Below are positions 15,283-24,582 of a DNA stretch of 64,000 bases, in pieces (position 1 is the first letter of the stretch; each line of letters opens with the position of its first letter). The notes below the pieces were generated by a model, which made no database searches, was not told the origin of the DNA, and was given only the letters and a program-made list of their open reading frames with translations. Source of the stretch: Mucilaginibacter defluvii (GTDB lineage Bacteria; Bacteroidota; Bacteroidia; Sphingobacteriales; Sphingobacteriaceae); the NCBI RefSeq assembly GCF_039543225.1, contig NZ_BAABJI010000001.1, positions 833,193 to 897,192 on the forward strand. The letters run 5' to 3'. A program made the position numbers and the translations under genes.

Positions 15283-17718
15283 ATGGCAAACAACGGAGGT
15301 AATACTCAACAATCTAACGTCTTAATAAATATTGGGGTTCAGGGGCAGCAGCAAATTCAGGCAGCTACTCAACAGGTACAGCAGCTAAATAACACGGCGC
15401 AACGAACAGGGCAGGCCAACATGGCCGCCCCTGTGAGAACTTTGCGCCAACAATTGCGGGATGCTAATAACGACCTTCAAAGGATGGCTTCGTTAGGGCA
15501 GCAAAACACTGCTCAATTCGCTCAAACTGCATCAAGGGTTGCTCAACTTAGGAATGATATTGATGAGGTAAATAATTCAATTTCCAACTTCAACGGCGAA
15601 AATCGTTTTAAGGTCTTTGCAAATTTTGCAAGTGCCGGTGCTAAAGCCTTACAAGGTTACACCGGGGCTATGGCTTTTTTAGGTGTTGAATCTGATGATG
15701 CAGCTAAGACTATTGCAAAGTTGCAGGGCTTGATGGCTTTTAATGATGCACTCACATCATTGGATGATATAGTAGATAATTTTAAAGATTTAGGCAGATT
15801 ATTAGGCATCACCACTACAGCTACACAAGCTCAAACCCAAGCGCAAAATGTACAGGCAGCAGCATCAACAGCACAAGCAACAGCGACCCAAGGTGTAACA
15901 GCAGCAAATAATACAGCTACAGCCAGTGCTATTACCCTACGTGGTGCTTTATCCGCTATTGGAATAGGTTTGCTTATTTCAGCCGTAGCTTATTTGGTTA
16001 CTAATTGGGATAATCTAAAAGCGTCTGTACAAAAACTGATTCCAGCATTGAATGATACTAAAGGTGGTTTTGATAAGATTATGCAGGTAATTTATGGGGT
16101 AGGTAATGTTATCATAAATGTACTTAAAGCCCCTATTGATGCACTGATACTTCAATTTAAAGTCCTGTACAGAGTAATGACAGGTGATTTTAAAGGGGCG
16201 ATAGCTGAATTTAAAGAAGGGGCAAACCAATTGGTTAATGACTTCAATGTCATAAGTAATTATCAATCCGGTGTAGCATCAAAATTGGCAGACCAAAGAG
16301 AAGCTCACCGCAAAGAACAGCTAACAAAAGAGGTTGAAAATCTAAAGAACCGTATCGAAATTCAAAAGGCAGCAGGTAAAGATGTTACCAAGCTACAGCA
16401 ACTGCTTTACAAAGACCAGTTAGAGCTTGCTAAAGGTAATGAAGAGGAAACTAAAAAGCTTAAACAGGAATACGCAGTAGCACAGGCAGCAGAACAAAAA
16501 AAGCGAAATGATGAAGCTAAAGCACTTGCTAAAAAGTATTCTGATGATGCTAAAGCTAAGTTAAAAGCTGATTTAGATGAACTTAAAAAGCAAAATGATG
16601 ATGCTAAGAAAATAGTAACTGATTCAAGTAAATCTCAACGTGATATTGAACTTGAAAACCTTGATATAAAGTATAAAAAGGAGTTCACGCTATTAGAGAA
16701 GCGGAAAAAAGATATTAAAGATTATAACCAGCAATTTAAAACCCTGACAGAAGCCCGTAAAGCTGAAGAGGCGGTTATCACGAAAAAGTATGATGATTTA
16801 ATTAAGGCATACGATGATGAAGTTCAGACTGCTTACCTAAATTCTTACGAAAAAAGAGCGATTGAAATTAATAAAAAAGCTGATGAACTTCTAAAGAATG
16901 CTACACCGCAACAGCAGGCAATTATTCAGCAAGATAGATTTTTTCAACTCAATCAGAACACAGCAGAAGCTAAAGCGTCAAGCACCAGCAACAAAGCCCA
17001 AACTGATTTAGCCATTGCTGAAGATATAAACCGTCCAAGTGAAACTGATACGCCGGATGAAGCAAGGATTAAGGTTGAGAATTTAGCTAAAGCCCGCTTT
17101 GATGCTGAAAATGCCGCCTTTGAACTTAAACGAACACAGCTTGAAGGGCAACAAGAAGAAATTGAACTGTTAACTGCTGAACACAATAAAACCTTAACAG
17201 ATACGGAGAAAGAGGCTGCTGATGCTAAGAAACAAATAGCGCAAGCTGAATTTGATAATAAGCTTAAAATGTATGATGCCGTTGGAGCAGCAGCAGGTAC
17301 AGCATCAGAAATTTTAGGTCAAAACACATTGGCAGGAAAATCTTTAGCGGTTGCATCTTCTCTTATCAACACCTATTCAGCCATTGCGGGACAGCTAAGA
17401 GCATTTGCAGGTGTACCCATACCGGGTTATGCAATAGCGCAAGCGATAGCAACCGGTGCTGTAGGCTTTGAACAGGTACGTAAAATAATTGACACAAAAG
17501 TTCCAACTGTTGGTGGCGGTACTGGTGGTGGAAGCGTAACCGCACCTGTGATAAACAGTCAGGTAATAAACCGGGAGAATAATGGCACCAATGAAATCAG
17601 GCAATCAATTGATAATACTGCTAAACAAACTCGAAATATAAGAGCATACATCGTTGATAAGGATTTGGAAAAGCAAAAAAGCAAGACCAATTATTTCAAT
17701 TCTCAGTCAACAATCTAA
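15283..17718 (+). CDS. tail tape measure protein
   Basis: 811 residues. The N-terminal third is rich in Q, A, N and T with long helical runs; a hydrophobic segment lies near residues 222-245 (ITLRGALSAIGIGLLISAVA), typical of tape measures that insert in the host membrane. Residues about 335-700 are strongly charged coiled coil, and a hydrophobic, glycine-rich part follows. Tape measures set tail length and pass through the tube at injection. By family rule 811 residues would suit a medium-long tail. Confidence 0.85.
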   Translation: MANNGGNTQQSNVLINIGVQGQQQIQAATQQVQQLNNTAQRTGQANMAAPVRTLRQQLRDANNDLQRMASLGQQNTAQFAQTASRVAQLRNDIDEVNNSISNFNGENRFKVFANFASAGAKALQGYTGAMAFLGVESDDAAKTIAKLQGLMAFNDALTSLDDIVDNFKDLGRLLGITTTATQAQTQAQNVQAAASTAQATATQGVTAANNTATASAITLRGALSAIGIGLLISAVAYLVTNWDNLKASVQKLIPALNDTKGGFDKIMQVIYGVGNVIINVLKAPIDALILQFKVLYRVMTGDFKGAIAEFKEGANQLVNDFNVISNYQSGVASKLADQREAHRKEQLTKEVENLKNRIEIQKAAGKDVTKLQQLLYKDQLELAKGNEEETKKLKQEYAVAQAAEQKKRNDEAKALAKKYSDDAKAKLKADLDELKKQNDDAKKIVTDSSKSQRDIELENLDIKYKKEFTLLEKRKKDIKDYNQQFKTLTEARKAEEAVITKKYDDLIKAYDDEVQTAYLNSYEKRAIEINKKADELLKNATPQQQAIIQQDRFFQLNQNTAEAKASSTSNKAQTDLAIAEDINRPSETDTPDEARIKVENLAKARFDAENAAFELKRTQLEGQQEEIELLTAEHNKTLTDTEKEAADAKKQIAQAEFDNKLKMYDAVGAAAGTASEILGQNTLAGKSLAVASSLINTYSAIAGQLRAFAGVPIPGYAIAQAIATGAVGFEQVRKIIDTKVPTVGGGTGGGSVTAPVINSQVINRENNGTNEIRQSIDNTAKQTRNIRAYIVDKDLEKQKSKTNYFNSQSTI

Positions 17719-17733
17719 ACCTAATCACATAAA

Positions 17734-18339
17734 ATGAAAAAATTACCACTTATAGAACTAACCATTAATCCTGAAGATAATTCATTTGTTTCGGCTGTAG
17801 CTTTAGTTGAAAACGCTGCAATTGAAAGCGATTTCATTGCATTTTCAAAAGATACAGCAATTGAAAAATTTTCAATTAATGATGAGCGAAAAGAATTGTT
17901 AGGTGCTGCTATGATACCTGATGTGCCTATCTATAGAAATTCAGAGCAAAACGGGGAATACATGGCAACGTTCTCAAAGCAAACAATTCGTCAAATTGCG
18001 CAGGTCTTTGCTCAAAAAGGACTTTTTAATAGCACCAACATTGAGCATACATTAATACCAGCAGAATCGCTAATATTTCAATCCTACATTACCGACCAAG
18101 AAAAAGGAATCAACGCACCCAAAGGGATTGATTGTCCTGATGGTAGCTGGATTATAGGGGTTAAAATCCTTAATGATTCAGTTTGGCAGAATATCAAAGC
18201 TGGAAAAATTAAAGGCTTTTCTGTTGAGGGAATCTTCAGAGCAATCGATACTCAAACTACTGTTGAATTATCTAAAGCCAATGATTTTGATAAAGCTATT
18301 AATGAGGTGATAGCATCCATTAATGAACTGGTTAATTAA
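17734..18339 (+). CDS. XkdF-like prohead serine protease (Peptidase S78_2 type)
   Basis: 201 residues. The start LIELTINPEDNSFVSAVALVENAAIESDF and the segments NIEHT, DCPDGSWIIGVKILND and KIKGFSVEGIF match the XkdF-type phage protease pattern of Bacteroidota phages. Histidine in IEHT and serine in GFSVEG are the likely catalytic residues. It would cleave the scaffold and capsid during head maturation. It begins 16 bases after the tape measure stop with no late box, so tail and head genes share a transcript here. Confidence 0.7.
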   Translation: MKKLPLIELTINPEDNSFVSAVALVENAAIESDFIAFSKDTAIEKFSINDERKELLGAAMIPDVPIYRNSEQNGEYMATFSKQTIRQIAQVFAQKGLFNSTNIEHTLIPAESLIFQSYITDQEKGINAPKGIDCPDGSWIIGVKILNDSVWQNIKAGKIKGFSVEGIFRAIDTQTTVELSKANDFDKAINEVIASINELVN

Positions 18340-18355
18340 TTAGCCGGGCTTACAT

Positions 18356-18364
18356 ACTATTTAT
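18356..18364 (+). promoter_or_regulatory. late-gene box 7 (ACTATTTAT)
   Basis: ACTATTTAT with 15 bases to the ATG at 18380. GGCTTA..ATAC on the left and GTATAAGCC on the right make an imperfect inverted repeat around it. Confidence 0.5.
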
Positions 18365-18379
18365 GGTATAAGCCAAAAA

Positions 18380-18973
18380 ATGGAAAATAAGAAATTAGAA
18401 AAATTAATCGGTTCAGTTGACAAGCTTTTAAAGTTTTTCACTGAAAAGAAAGAAGTTTTTGAGGCTGTTAAGGTAAAGGATAGTGATGTTTCAATTGAAT
18501 CTGCCATGGAAATTGGTGCTGATGTTTCAATCTCTACATCCAATGGTTCAGAGCCAGCTACTGATGGTGTTTACTCATTAGAAAATGATAAAGTAATCAC
18601 TGTTAAGGATGGTAAAATTGAATCAATCCAAGGTGGTGAAGAAGCAAAGCCAGCAGATGAAGAATTGGCTGATGAAGCCGGTGCAGAATCTACCACTGAA
18701 GATGAAAAACCCAAAGAAGACGAAGCTGTAAAAGCTTTAGAAGGCAGGGTTAAATCTTTAGAAGACACCATAAAAACCTTAATGGATTCAATCAATGCGG
18801 TACCATCAAAACAAGATGTATCGGAATTCAAAAATCAGCTATTAACAGTCAATGATTCAATAATAGCATTATCAAAGATACCTACTGAAAAATCCCGGGA
18901 TTCTCGACCAGAGATGAAGGATAGTCAAGAGGATTCAATAAAGAGAGTAGCGAGCCTATTCTACAAGCAATAA
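18380..18973 (+). CDS. putative head scaffold protein
   Basis: 197 residues between protease and major capsid, the usual place for scaffold. It is very acidic in the middle (about residues 80-120, rich in E, D and A), then has a heptad-like coiled coil (about 122-160) and a basic C-terminus ending ASLFYKQ. These are hallmarks of phage scaffolds, whose C-terminus docks on the capsid protein. No sequence family is recognised; the assignment rests on order and composition. Confidence 0.6.
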   Translation: MENKKLEKLIGSVDKLLKFFTEKKEVFEAVKVKDSDVSIESAMEIGADVSISTSNGSEPATDGVYSLENDKVITVKDGKIESIQGGEEAKPADEELADEAGAESTTEDEKPKEDEAVKALEGRVKSLEDTIKTLMDSINAVPSKQDVSEFKNQLLTVNDSIIALSKIPTEKSRDSRPEMKDSQEDSIKRVASLFYKQ

Positions 18974-18986
18974 CGGATTACAAAAA

Positions 18987-19928
18987 ATGGCATTTGATGT
19001 TACCAAATTACCTGATTATACTAATCAGGATTCAACAGAATTTATTACCAAGAGTATTTTAGGCGCAAGTACGCTATCAATCTTAGCCCAAAGTGGCAAA
19101 CTATTAACCAACGTTAAAGGCAAACAAGCTATTCCAATTTCGGATGTTGATGTTGTTTTACAAGACAATTCAACTGATGCAGGAGAACGTAACGCCCAAG
19201 GTGGTATGGTGATTGACCAAGTTATCATTGAACCTGCTGAAATCAAATCTTTAACCAACTGGTCAAACCGTCAATTAACTGACAAATTTACCGTTGAAGA
19301 ATTGAAAGCTAAGTTCAAAGGTCAAAACTATGATAACGCTGCTTTTGCTGAATTTATCGGCAATGAACAAGCTGCTGCAATAGCAAGTATCAATGAGCAG
19401 GCTTTATGGCAAGGTGATGTTAATTTACCGGGCACTGGTGCAACTAAAAATCTAAACAGATTTGATGGTTTCTTAAAAAAAATGAAGGTATCAGGCGCAA
19501 CCGGCGTAGCTATCAACTTATCAGGTTCAACTACTGGTGCTACCATTGTTGACAAACTTAAAAATGGTTTCTTAGCTACTAAAGTTGAGGTAAGAACACA
19601 ACCGGATTTCCGCTTATTTATCTCAAAAGCTGACTACCAATTATACATCGCTGCTTTGAGTGAAAAGAATCTTTATGTACCCGCAACTGAAAAAGTTTTA
19701 TTTGGTACAGATTGCCCTATGGAAATTGTTGAAGGTTTAGTGGGAACGGGTACAGTTGTATTTACAAGGCTTCGCAGCTTATACGCTGGTACCGATATGG
19801 ATTCTGATGCTTCGACTGCTACCAAATATTTTTCACCTGAAACTAAGCAATTGTACATCGATTTTCAATACTCTTTAGGTACTGCTACTGCTATGCACAA
19901 TGAAATTTTCTACTCTAAAGTAGCTTAA
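18987..19928 (+). CDS. major capsid protein
   Basis: 313 residues, following protease and scaffold. The sequence is well balanced with an HK97-like pattern: an N-terminal helix region, a long P-domain helix region (about 90-140) and a beta-rich C-terminal half ending in AMHNEIFYSKVA. It forms the head shell. It follows the scaffold by 13 bases and precedes the tail tube gene. Assignment rests on position, size and composition, since capsid proteins share little sequence. Confidence 0.75.
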   Translation: MAFDVTKLPDYTNQDSTEFITKSILGASTLSILAQSGKLLTNVKGKQAIPISDVDVVLQDNSTDAGERNAQGGMVIDQVIIEPAEIKSLTNWSNRQLTDKFTVEELKAKFKGQNYDNAAFAEFIGNEQAAAIASINEQALWQGDVNLPGTGATKNLNRFDGFLKKMKVSGATGVAINLSGSTTGATIVDKLKNGFLATKVEVRTQPDFRLFISKADYQLYIAALSEKNLYVPATEKVLFGTDCPMEIVEGLVGTGTVVFTRLRSLYAGTDMDSDASTATKYFSPETKQLYIDFQYSLGTATAMHNEIFYSKVA

Positions 19929-19953
19929 TAAAAAGGATAGGAGAGGGTGAATT

Positions 19954-20490
19954 ATGTGTGAAACATTATTACAAACCGCAAGGGATTGCGGAAAAAATAC
20001 AAAGGATGGTGTAAAATCTGATGTGTACTTGATTGCTTTTGCCGACTTGAAAGCGGTATCAGGTAGTACAGAGGTTTATTCATCATCTGCATCAGGTTTA
20101 ATAACCGAAATAGCTTTAAAAACAGGCAGTACAAAATTTGTCAAATTCGGTACTGTTGCTAAACAAGCATCAATTAAGGAAACTTACACCTACAACGATA
20201 ACGGAAGTTATGACATAACCAAAGAGTTAACTTTTACCTTATCAAATGTTGGGTCATTGGCTGCAAGGCAAGGTGTTGAAAAACTGGTATCAAATCCGGT
20301 TGCTGCATTAGTTCGTTTGGAAACCGGTACATGGGTAGCTTTTGGATTAAACAACCAATTTATGGCTAAAACCATGGAAGGTGCCGCCGGTACAGGTTCA
20401 AATGGTAGGGTTATCACTTTAGCAGGTTCAGATACTGAATTTCTGCAACCAGTAGACCCGGCAATCATTTCAGCATTGATAGCAGCTTAA
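19954..20490 (+). CDS. putative major tail tube protein
   Basis: 178 residues, beta-rich, with a segment KFGTVAKQASIKETYTYNDN and a helix ending in LAARQGVEKLV as in many tail tube proteins of Bacteroidota phages. It follows the capsid gene by 25 bases. A purine-rich, SD-like GGAGAGGG lies about 8 bases before its ATG, unusual in this phylum and a sign of strong translation. An intrinsic terminator follows. A head decoration protein is the alternative. Confidence 0.6.
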   Translation: MCETLLQTARDCGKNTKDGVKSDVYLIAFADLKAVSGSTEVYSSSASGLITEIALKTGSTKFVKFGTVAKQASIKETYTYNDNGSYDITKELTFTLSNVGSLAARQGVEKLVSNPVAALVRLETGTWVAFGLNNQFMAKTMEGAAGTGSNGRVITLAGSDTEFLQPVDPAIISALIAA

Positions 20491-20516
20491 TAGCTTAATC
20501 AGGCTTAATCATTCAA

Positions 20517-20548
20517 CCTCTTAGTTAATCGCTAAGGGGTTTTTTTTA
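20517..20548 (+). terminator. intrinsic terminator after tail tube gene
   Basis: CCTCTTAG (20517-20524) pairs with CTAAGGGG (20532-20539), followed by a run of T to 20547. It ends the scaffold-capsid-tube unit; a late box restarts 10 bases later. Confidence 0.8.
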
Positions 20549-20557
20549 TGCCCCCGT

Positions 20558-20566
20558 ACTATTTAT
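20558..20566 (+). promoter_or_regulatory. late-gene box 8 (ACTATTTAT)
   Basis: ACTATTTAT with 11 bases to the ATG at 20578, placed directly after an intrinsic terminator. This order supports a role in starting a new transcript. Confidence 0.55.
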
Positions 20567-20577
20567 GTCAAGGGATT

Positions 20578-20928
20578 ATGATACTGATTGACACAGCAAA
20601 GCCAAAGCAAAAACTAATACTCACATTAAGTGAAAAGGTAACGGTAAATCAGCCGGAATACCTGTTGGCTTTTACTGGTGATGCAACTAATGATACTTAT
20701 CAGATTTCGCTTTCTGATAAGCTATCAGCTTCAAATAGCAGGTATGATTTATTTACCGTTGATACTTCGCTTTTCAACGGCATTCCAGCCGGGTACTATA
20801 CTTACCAAGTTTACCAATATGCAAACAGCATTATTGAAACAGGTAAACTATTAATTCAAATCAAAGAAGCTGAACCTGAAATCATAAGCCCTATCAGAAG
20901 CGAAGAATATTTGATTTACAAACAATAA
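20578..20928 (+). CDS. hypothetical phage structural protein
   Basis: 116 residues from the ATG at 20578. An upstream in-frame ATG (20548) would translate through the late box and lies in the terminator T-tract, so it is rejected. The sequence is beta-rich (LILTLSEKVTVNQPEYLLAF) and looks like a single immunoglobulin-like domain. Its TAATG overlaps the portal start by one base, indicating coupled translation. Function unknown. Confidence 0.6.
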   Translation: MILIDTAKPKQKLILTLSEKVTVNQPEYLLAFTGDATNDTYQISLSDKLSASNSRYDLFTVDTSLFNGIPAGYYTYQVYQYANSIIETGKLLIQIKEAEPEIISPIRSEEYLIYKQ

Positions 20929-22751
20929 TGAGTGAGAAGAGTGCGGGAGATAAAGGATTTCAGGAATTACTAACGTTTGCGAGAAGTATTACACCATTAC
21001 CTGATGAAGTAATACAAAGTACCAGTGATGATAGATGGGTGAGCTTTGGTACAGATAATTTGTACCCCAACTTTCTTTTAAAACTCTATGGTGAATGCGC
21101 ATTACACCGGGGAATTGTTGGCAAGAAGCTTAACTTCTTAATGGGGGATGGTATTGTAACCAAAGCCGAATCAAAGCCATTTATAGCGAACATTAATCAA
21201 GTTGATTCAGCGGAAGAGTTAATACAAAAACTTAGTTATGATTTTATACTTTTTCAAGCTTTCGCAATTGAAGTGCAATATGATATACTAAATAATAAGC
21301 CACTTTATTTTAATCATATTCCTATCAACCACATCAGGAGCAACAGGAGCCGTACAAAGTTTTGGGTATGTCAGGATTGGTTTAAACGCAGGGATATATT
21401 AACCTATGATAGGTGGGTAAAGGGTGTTAATGAAGACCGTAAGTCCAAAATATTTTACTATACCGGCTACGCACCAAGTGTAAATAATATATACCCTGAT
21501 GTTGATTATAAAGCATCAGTTACCGCAATGGTAACAGATATGCTCATTAACAATTGGTTCAAGAATAATATTGAGGATGGTTTTAGCCCTGCTCACATCA
21601 TCAGCTTTTTCAAAGGAGTTCCAACGTCTGAAGAGAGTAGGGAATTTGAAAGAAAATTTAAGTCTACTTATTCGGGTTCAGATGGCTTGAAGTATCTTAT
21701 AAATTACAGCACAGGTGGCGATTCTTCAAGTGTTAAGATTGATAGTATTCCAAGCGATGACTATGCTACCAAACTTACAGAAGTCATTAAAAAGGTTGAA
21801 AATTCTATTCTTCAATCGCATTCAGCTACTCGTTTACTTTTTGGTGTTGAAACTGAAGGTTCGTTAGGCGGTAACGGTACAGAGCTTGAAATTCAATATG
21901 AAATTTTCAAACAAACGTGGGTTAAAAATACCCGGAATGTAATTGAATCAGGATTGAACAAGTTGTTTGCTGATGCTGGTTTACCTTCAATTGAATTCAA
22001 AGACAAATCATCATTGTTCAGCAGTTCATTGGATAGTACTACTAAAGAAAAAGTATTAACCATTGATGAATTAAGAAACATTGATGGGAAATCACCTTTG
22101 CCTAACGGTGCTGGTCATTATTTAATAGGTGCAACCGTCCCTAACATGGAAAACGGTTTTTCAAATAATGGCAAGAAGCTAACCGGCGAAGATTTTGAAT
22201 TGGTTAAAGATTTTGGTGTCCATCGTGGTGAATTTGAATTTGTAGCTGATGAAGCTTTAAACTTTGCTGGTGATGATGCTATTGAGAACTATTTAATTTC
22301 AGAAAAGATAGACGGCAAATCCATCGCTACCATCAAAGCAGATATTCAAAATGCTTTAGGCATCGATACAACCTCGGAAGCAATCACTGAAAAGATAAAT
22401 AAGCTCACACAAGCAAAAATAATTTCAAGTGATATAAAGAATGGTAAAGTAAATATTAAGCCTGTAGAGCAGCCTAAAGTAAGCAATGAAGTGCAAGTGA
22501 TGTATGAATATGTGGTACGTAGCGGATATGGGAAACCGTTGATTGCTACGTCGAGGGATTTCTGCACTAAGCTTATCAATAATGACCGCTTGTATACACG
22601 TGCGGATATTCAGCAAATGAGTTCAATTTTTGGATATGACATATTCAGGCATTGTGGTGGCTGGTATTTCAATGCTGATACAGGTAAAGCGGAAAATCAA
22701 TGTAGGCACGAATGGAAAATGGTTAAAGTGATTAGAAAGGGTAACAGATAA
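20928..22751 (+). CDS. portal protein with C-terminal minor-head (CRHEW) domain
   Basis: 607 residues. Residues about 1-430 read as a phage portal: WVSFGTDNLYPNFLLKL near the start, then a long mixed alpha/beta core. Residues about 520-607 are a separate cysteine-containing module: RDFCTKLI, RLYTRADIQQMSS, HCGGWYFN and CRHEW, typical of the C-terminus of Mu F-like minor head proteins. The portal forms the dodecameric gate through which DNA enters. Fusing both functions in one polypeptide is unusual but seen in other Bacteroidota phages as far as I recall. It overlaps its neighbours at both ends by one base. Confidence 0.8.
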   Translation: MSEKSAGDKGFQELLTFARSITPLPDEVIQSTSDDRWVSFGTDNLYPNFLLKLYGECALHRGIVGKKLNFLMGDGIVTKAESKPFIANINQVDSAEELIQKLSYDFILFQAFAIEVQYDILNNKPLYFNHIPINHIRSNRSRTKFWVCQDWFKRRDILTYDRWVKGVNEDRKSKIFYYTGYAPSVNNIYPDVDYKASVTAMVTDMLINNWFKNNIEDGFSPAHIISFFKGVPTSEESREFERKFKSTYSGSDGLKYLINYSTGGDSSSVKIDSIPSDDYATKLTEVIKKVENSILQSHSATRLLFGVETEGSLGGNGTELEIQYEIFKQTWVKNTRNVIESGLNKLFADAGLPSIEFKDKSSLFSSSLDSTTKEKVLTIDELRNIDGKSPLPNGAGHYLIGATVPNMENGFSNNGKKLTGEDFELVKDFGVHRGEFEFVADEALNFAGDDAIENYLISEKIDGKSIATIKADIQNALGIDTTSEAITEKINKLTQAKIISSDIKNGKVNIKPVEQPKVSNEVQVMYEYVVRSGYGKPLIATSRDFCTKLINNDRLYTRADIQQMSSIFGYDIFRHCGGWYFNADTGKAENQCRHEWKMVKVIRKGNR

Positions 22752-23317
22752 TGAAGAGAGTACAGTTTTTAACCGTCCAAGAATTAAAGGCGAATTCAAT
22801 AATTCAAACTAATGTTGATGAGAAAATCTTGAATCAATGTATCGTTGAGTTCCAGGATTTAGAGCTATCTCAAATTTTAGGTAAAGCCACTTATAAAAGA
22901 CTTGTAAATGTATTGATTAGCGGTGCAACCATATCGGGTTATACTTATGCTGAAGATGATGTTTTATTACTTGAACACATTAAGCCCGTAATGATATATG
23001 GAAGCTTGCTTTATAGCTTATCACCGTTACAGCAAAAGGTAAGTAATAAAGGAATTCAAAACATCACTGATGCCAACGCTCAAATGGGTGATGCTGATAA
23101 ACTTAGAAATAACTATAATTCAAAGCTGGAAGGCTATAAAAAGCTTTTAATGGAGTACATGGAAACGGATGATAATCCGGAAACTGTACCACCTCAAAAT
23201 ATTGATACCAGTTTTGCTTTTACCGGGATTTCTATTCCGGATAATCAGTACAATGAAGCGGAAGCTTACCGGGATGCTGCTTATAAAACCGGTTATTATA
23301 GAAGGGTAATTTACTAA
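22751..23317 (+). CDS. head-tail connector protein (gp6/DUF6712-like)
   Basis: 188 residues, mainly helical. The N-terminus (FLTVQELKANSIIQTNVDEKIL) and following helices match the adaptor type that docks under the portal and is common in Bacteroidota phages. It starts at the last base of the portal stop and ends at the first base of the next gene, so the three are translationally coupled. Confidence 0.65.
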   Translation: MKRVQFLTVQELKANSIIQTNVDEKILNQCIVEFQDLELSQILGKATYKRLVNVLISGATISGYTYAEDDVLLLEHIKPVMIYGSLLYSLSPLQQKVSNKGIQNITDANAQMGDADKLRNNYNSKLEGYKKLLMEYMETDDNPETVPPQNIDTSFAFTGISIPDNQYNEAEAYRDAAYKTGYYRRVIY

Positions 23318-23796
23318 TGATAACCATTAACCAATACCTAAAATTAATTGAAAACTTCTTAAAGCAGCATCATCAAATCAACACGGTCATTACATCCAAT
23401 GAAGCTGATTTTACAGCTTATGACAATGTTGTTTATCCGGTCGCCCATATTGATTATGTAACACAGAGAATCAACGGTGCCAATGTTAGTCACCAGTTTG
23501 AAATCATCATTGGTGATTTATTCGACCCTAATATACCTGAGACTGAATTTGAGATTTATTCAGACTGTAATTTGATTGCTGATGATGTGGTTACTTACTT
23601 CGCTAATCAGTTTGATACCGGTTATGAGGTTGACGAAAATGTAAGTGTTCAAAAATTTACTGATGCTAATGTTGATAGGGTAGCGGGTTGCGTGTTTGTA
23701 TTAACCTTTAATCAATTCCGTGAGGCGAATGCTTGCATCATTCCAACTAATGATAACACCCGCCCTTTTGGTGAGCAATTTAATCAGGAGTTTTAA
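23317..23796 (+). CDS. phage head-tail joining/tail completion protein
   Basis: 159 residues. N-terminal helix (INQYLKLIENFLKQH) followed by a beta-rich part with HIDYVTQRI and HQFEIIIGDLFD, and a helix before DTGYEVDENV. This fits tail terminator or completion proteins that follow the connector. It is the last gene of the portal unit; its 3' end overlaps the minus-strand membrane gene by 17 bases. Assignment from order and pattern. Confidence 0.55.
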   Translation: MITINQYLKLIENFLKQHHQINTVITSNEADFTAYDNVVYPVAHIDYVTQRINGANVSHQFEIIIGDLFDPNIPETEFEIYSDCNLIADDVVTYFANQFDTGYEVDENVSVQKFTDANVDRVAGCVFVLTFNQFREANACIIPTNDNTRPFGEQFNQEF

Positions 23797-24142
23797 AACT
23801 CCATCCCCTTTTCTTAAACATTAAGTAAGCGAATAAAAAACCCACTATTAAGCCGAAATACATTCCGAAAGTAGTTGAGTTCATATCAGATATGCCTGAT
23901 GCTATGAATTTAAAACTAAATAATATTGGTATTATCACTGCTAATATCCCTGCAATCATTTTAGGTGCCGGAGCAATTGCACAGGCGATGATAGGAACCA
24001 AAGAATAAATAAGTCCGAACAAAAATTCAAGGGGTTTAGAACCCATTACATATGCAAACAATACTGCGCTGGAAAAAGCGACTGGAAATAATGAGATAGG
24101 TATGCAAACTATCCAACGGAGAATTTTGATAGCCAGCTTCAT
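23780..24142 (-). CDS. small membrane protein, paralogue family member C (moron)
   Basis: 120 residues with about four membrane segments. The start MKLAIKILRWIVCIPISL and the end LMFKKRGWSFK match the two genes upstream (24143-25020), so these are tandem duplicates that have diverged. It is the last gene of the minus-strand island and its stop lies inside the 3' end of the tail completion gene. Function unknown. Confidence 0.65.
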   Translation of the reverse strand: MKLAIKILRWIVCIPISLFPVAFSSAVLFAYVMGSKPLEFLFGLIYSLVPIIACAIAPAPKMIAGILAVIIPILFSFKFIASGISDMNSTTFGMYFGLIVGFLFAYLMFKKRGWSFKTPD

Positions 24143-24580
24143 CTAATATTCTTCAATGGTTTCTATTTTCGCAGCTTTATTCCAGCCTTTGTTTTTGAAG
24201 TAGTTATAACTAATCAAGATTCCAGTTCCTAAGCCAGCAGACAAGCCTATGTTACTGGATATACCTAAATAGTTATAAGACTTTAACAAATAAGTTACTG
24301 CGTAGATAGAAAATATTGCGCTGACTATCGTTACTGCGGTAACACCCCATTTCTTAGGTTTGGGCACTATCAAACAAGTGATGATTGGTAGCAAAGTAAA
24401 ACTTATGTATGGAGCTATAAAGTATAAAAAACAACCAATTACTACATCTCCATTAGTTTTTATTTTATGCGAAAACTCGGTTGCGCCCGTGACCTGAATA
24501 AGTAAATACAAGAGTGAAACAGTGAGGGCTAATGCGAAAGGAATGCCCAATGACCATCTTAATATCTTAATGAGGTTCAT
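24143..24580 (-). CDS. small membrane protein, paralogue family member B (moron)
   Basis: 145 residues, about four membrane segments. It begins MNLIKILRWSLGIPFAL and ends NYFKNKGWNKAAKIETIEEY, closely matching member A. It directly abuts the next gene (member C), and 2 bases separate it from member A, so the three are one operon. Function unknown; small polytopic proteins on prophages often act in superinfection exclusion. Confidence 0.65.
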   Translation of the reverse strand: MNLIKILRWSLGIPFALALTVSLLYLLIQVTGATEFSHKIKTNGDVVIGCFLYFIAPYISFTLLPIITCLIVPKPKKWGVTAVTIVSAIFSIYAVTYLLKSYNYLGISSNIGLSAGLGTGILISYNYFKNKGWNKAAKIETIEEY

Positions 24581-24582
24581 AC

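Noticed and set aside
20548..20577. Upstream start for the gene at 20578
   Set aside because: It would lie in the terminator T-tract and translate through the late box.
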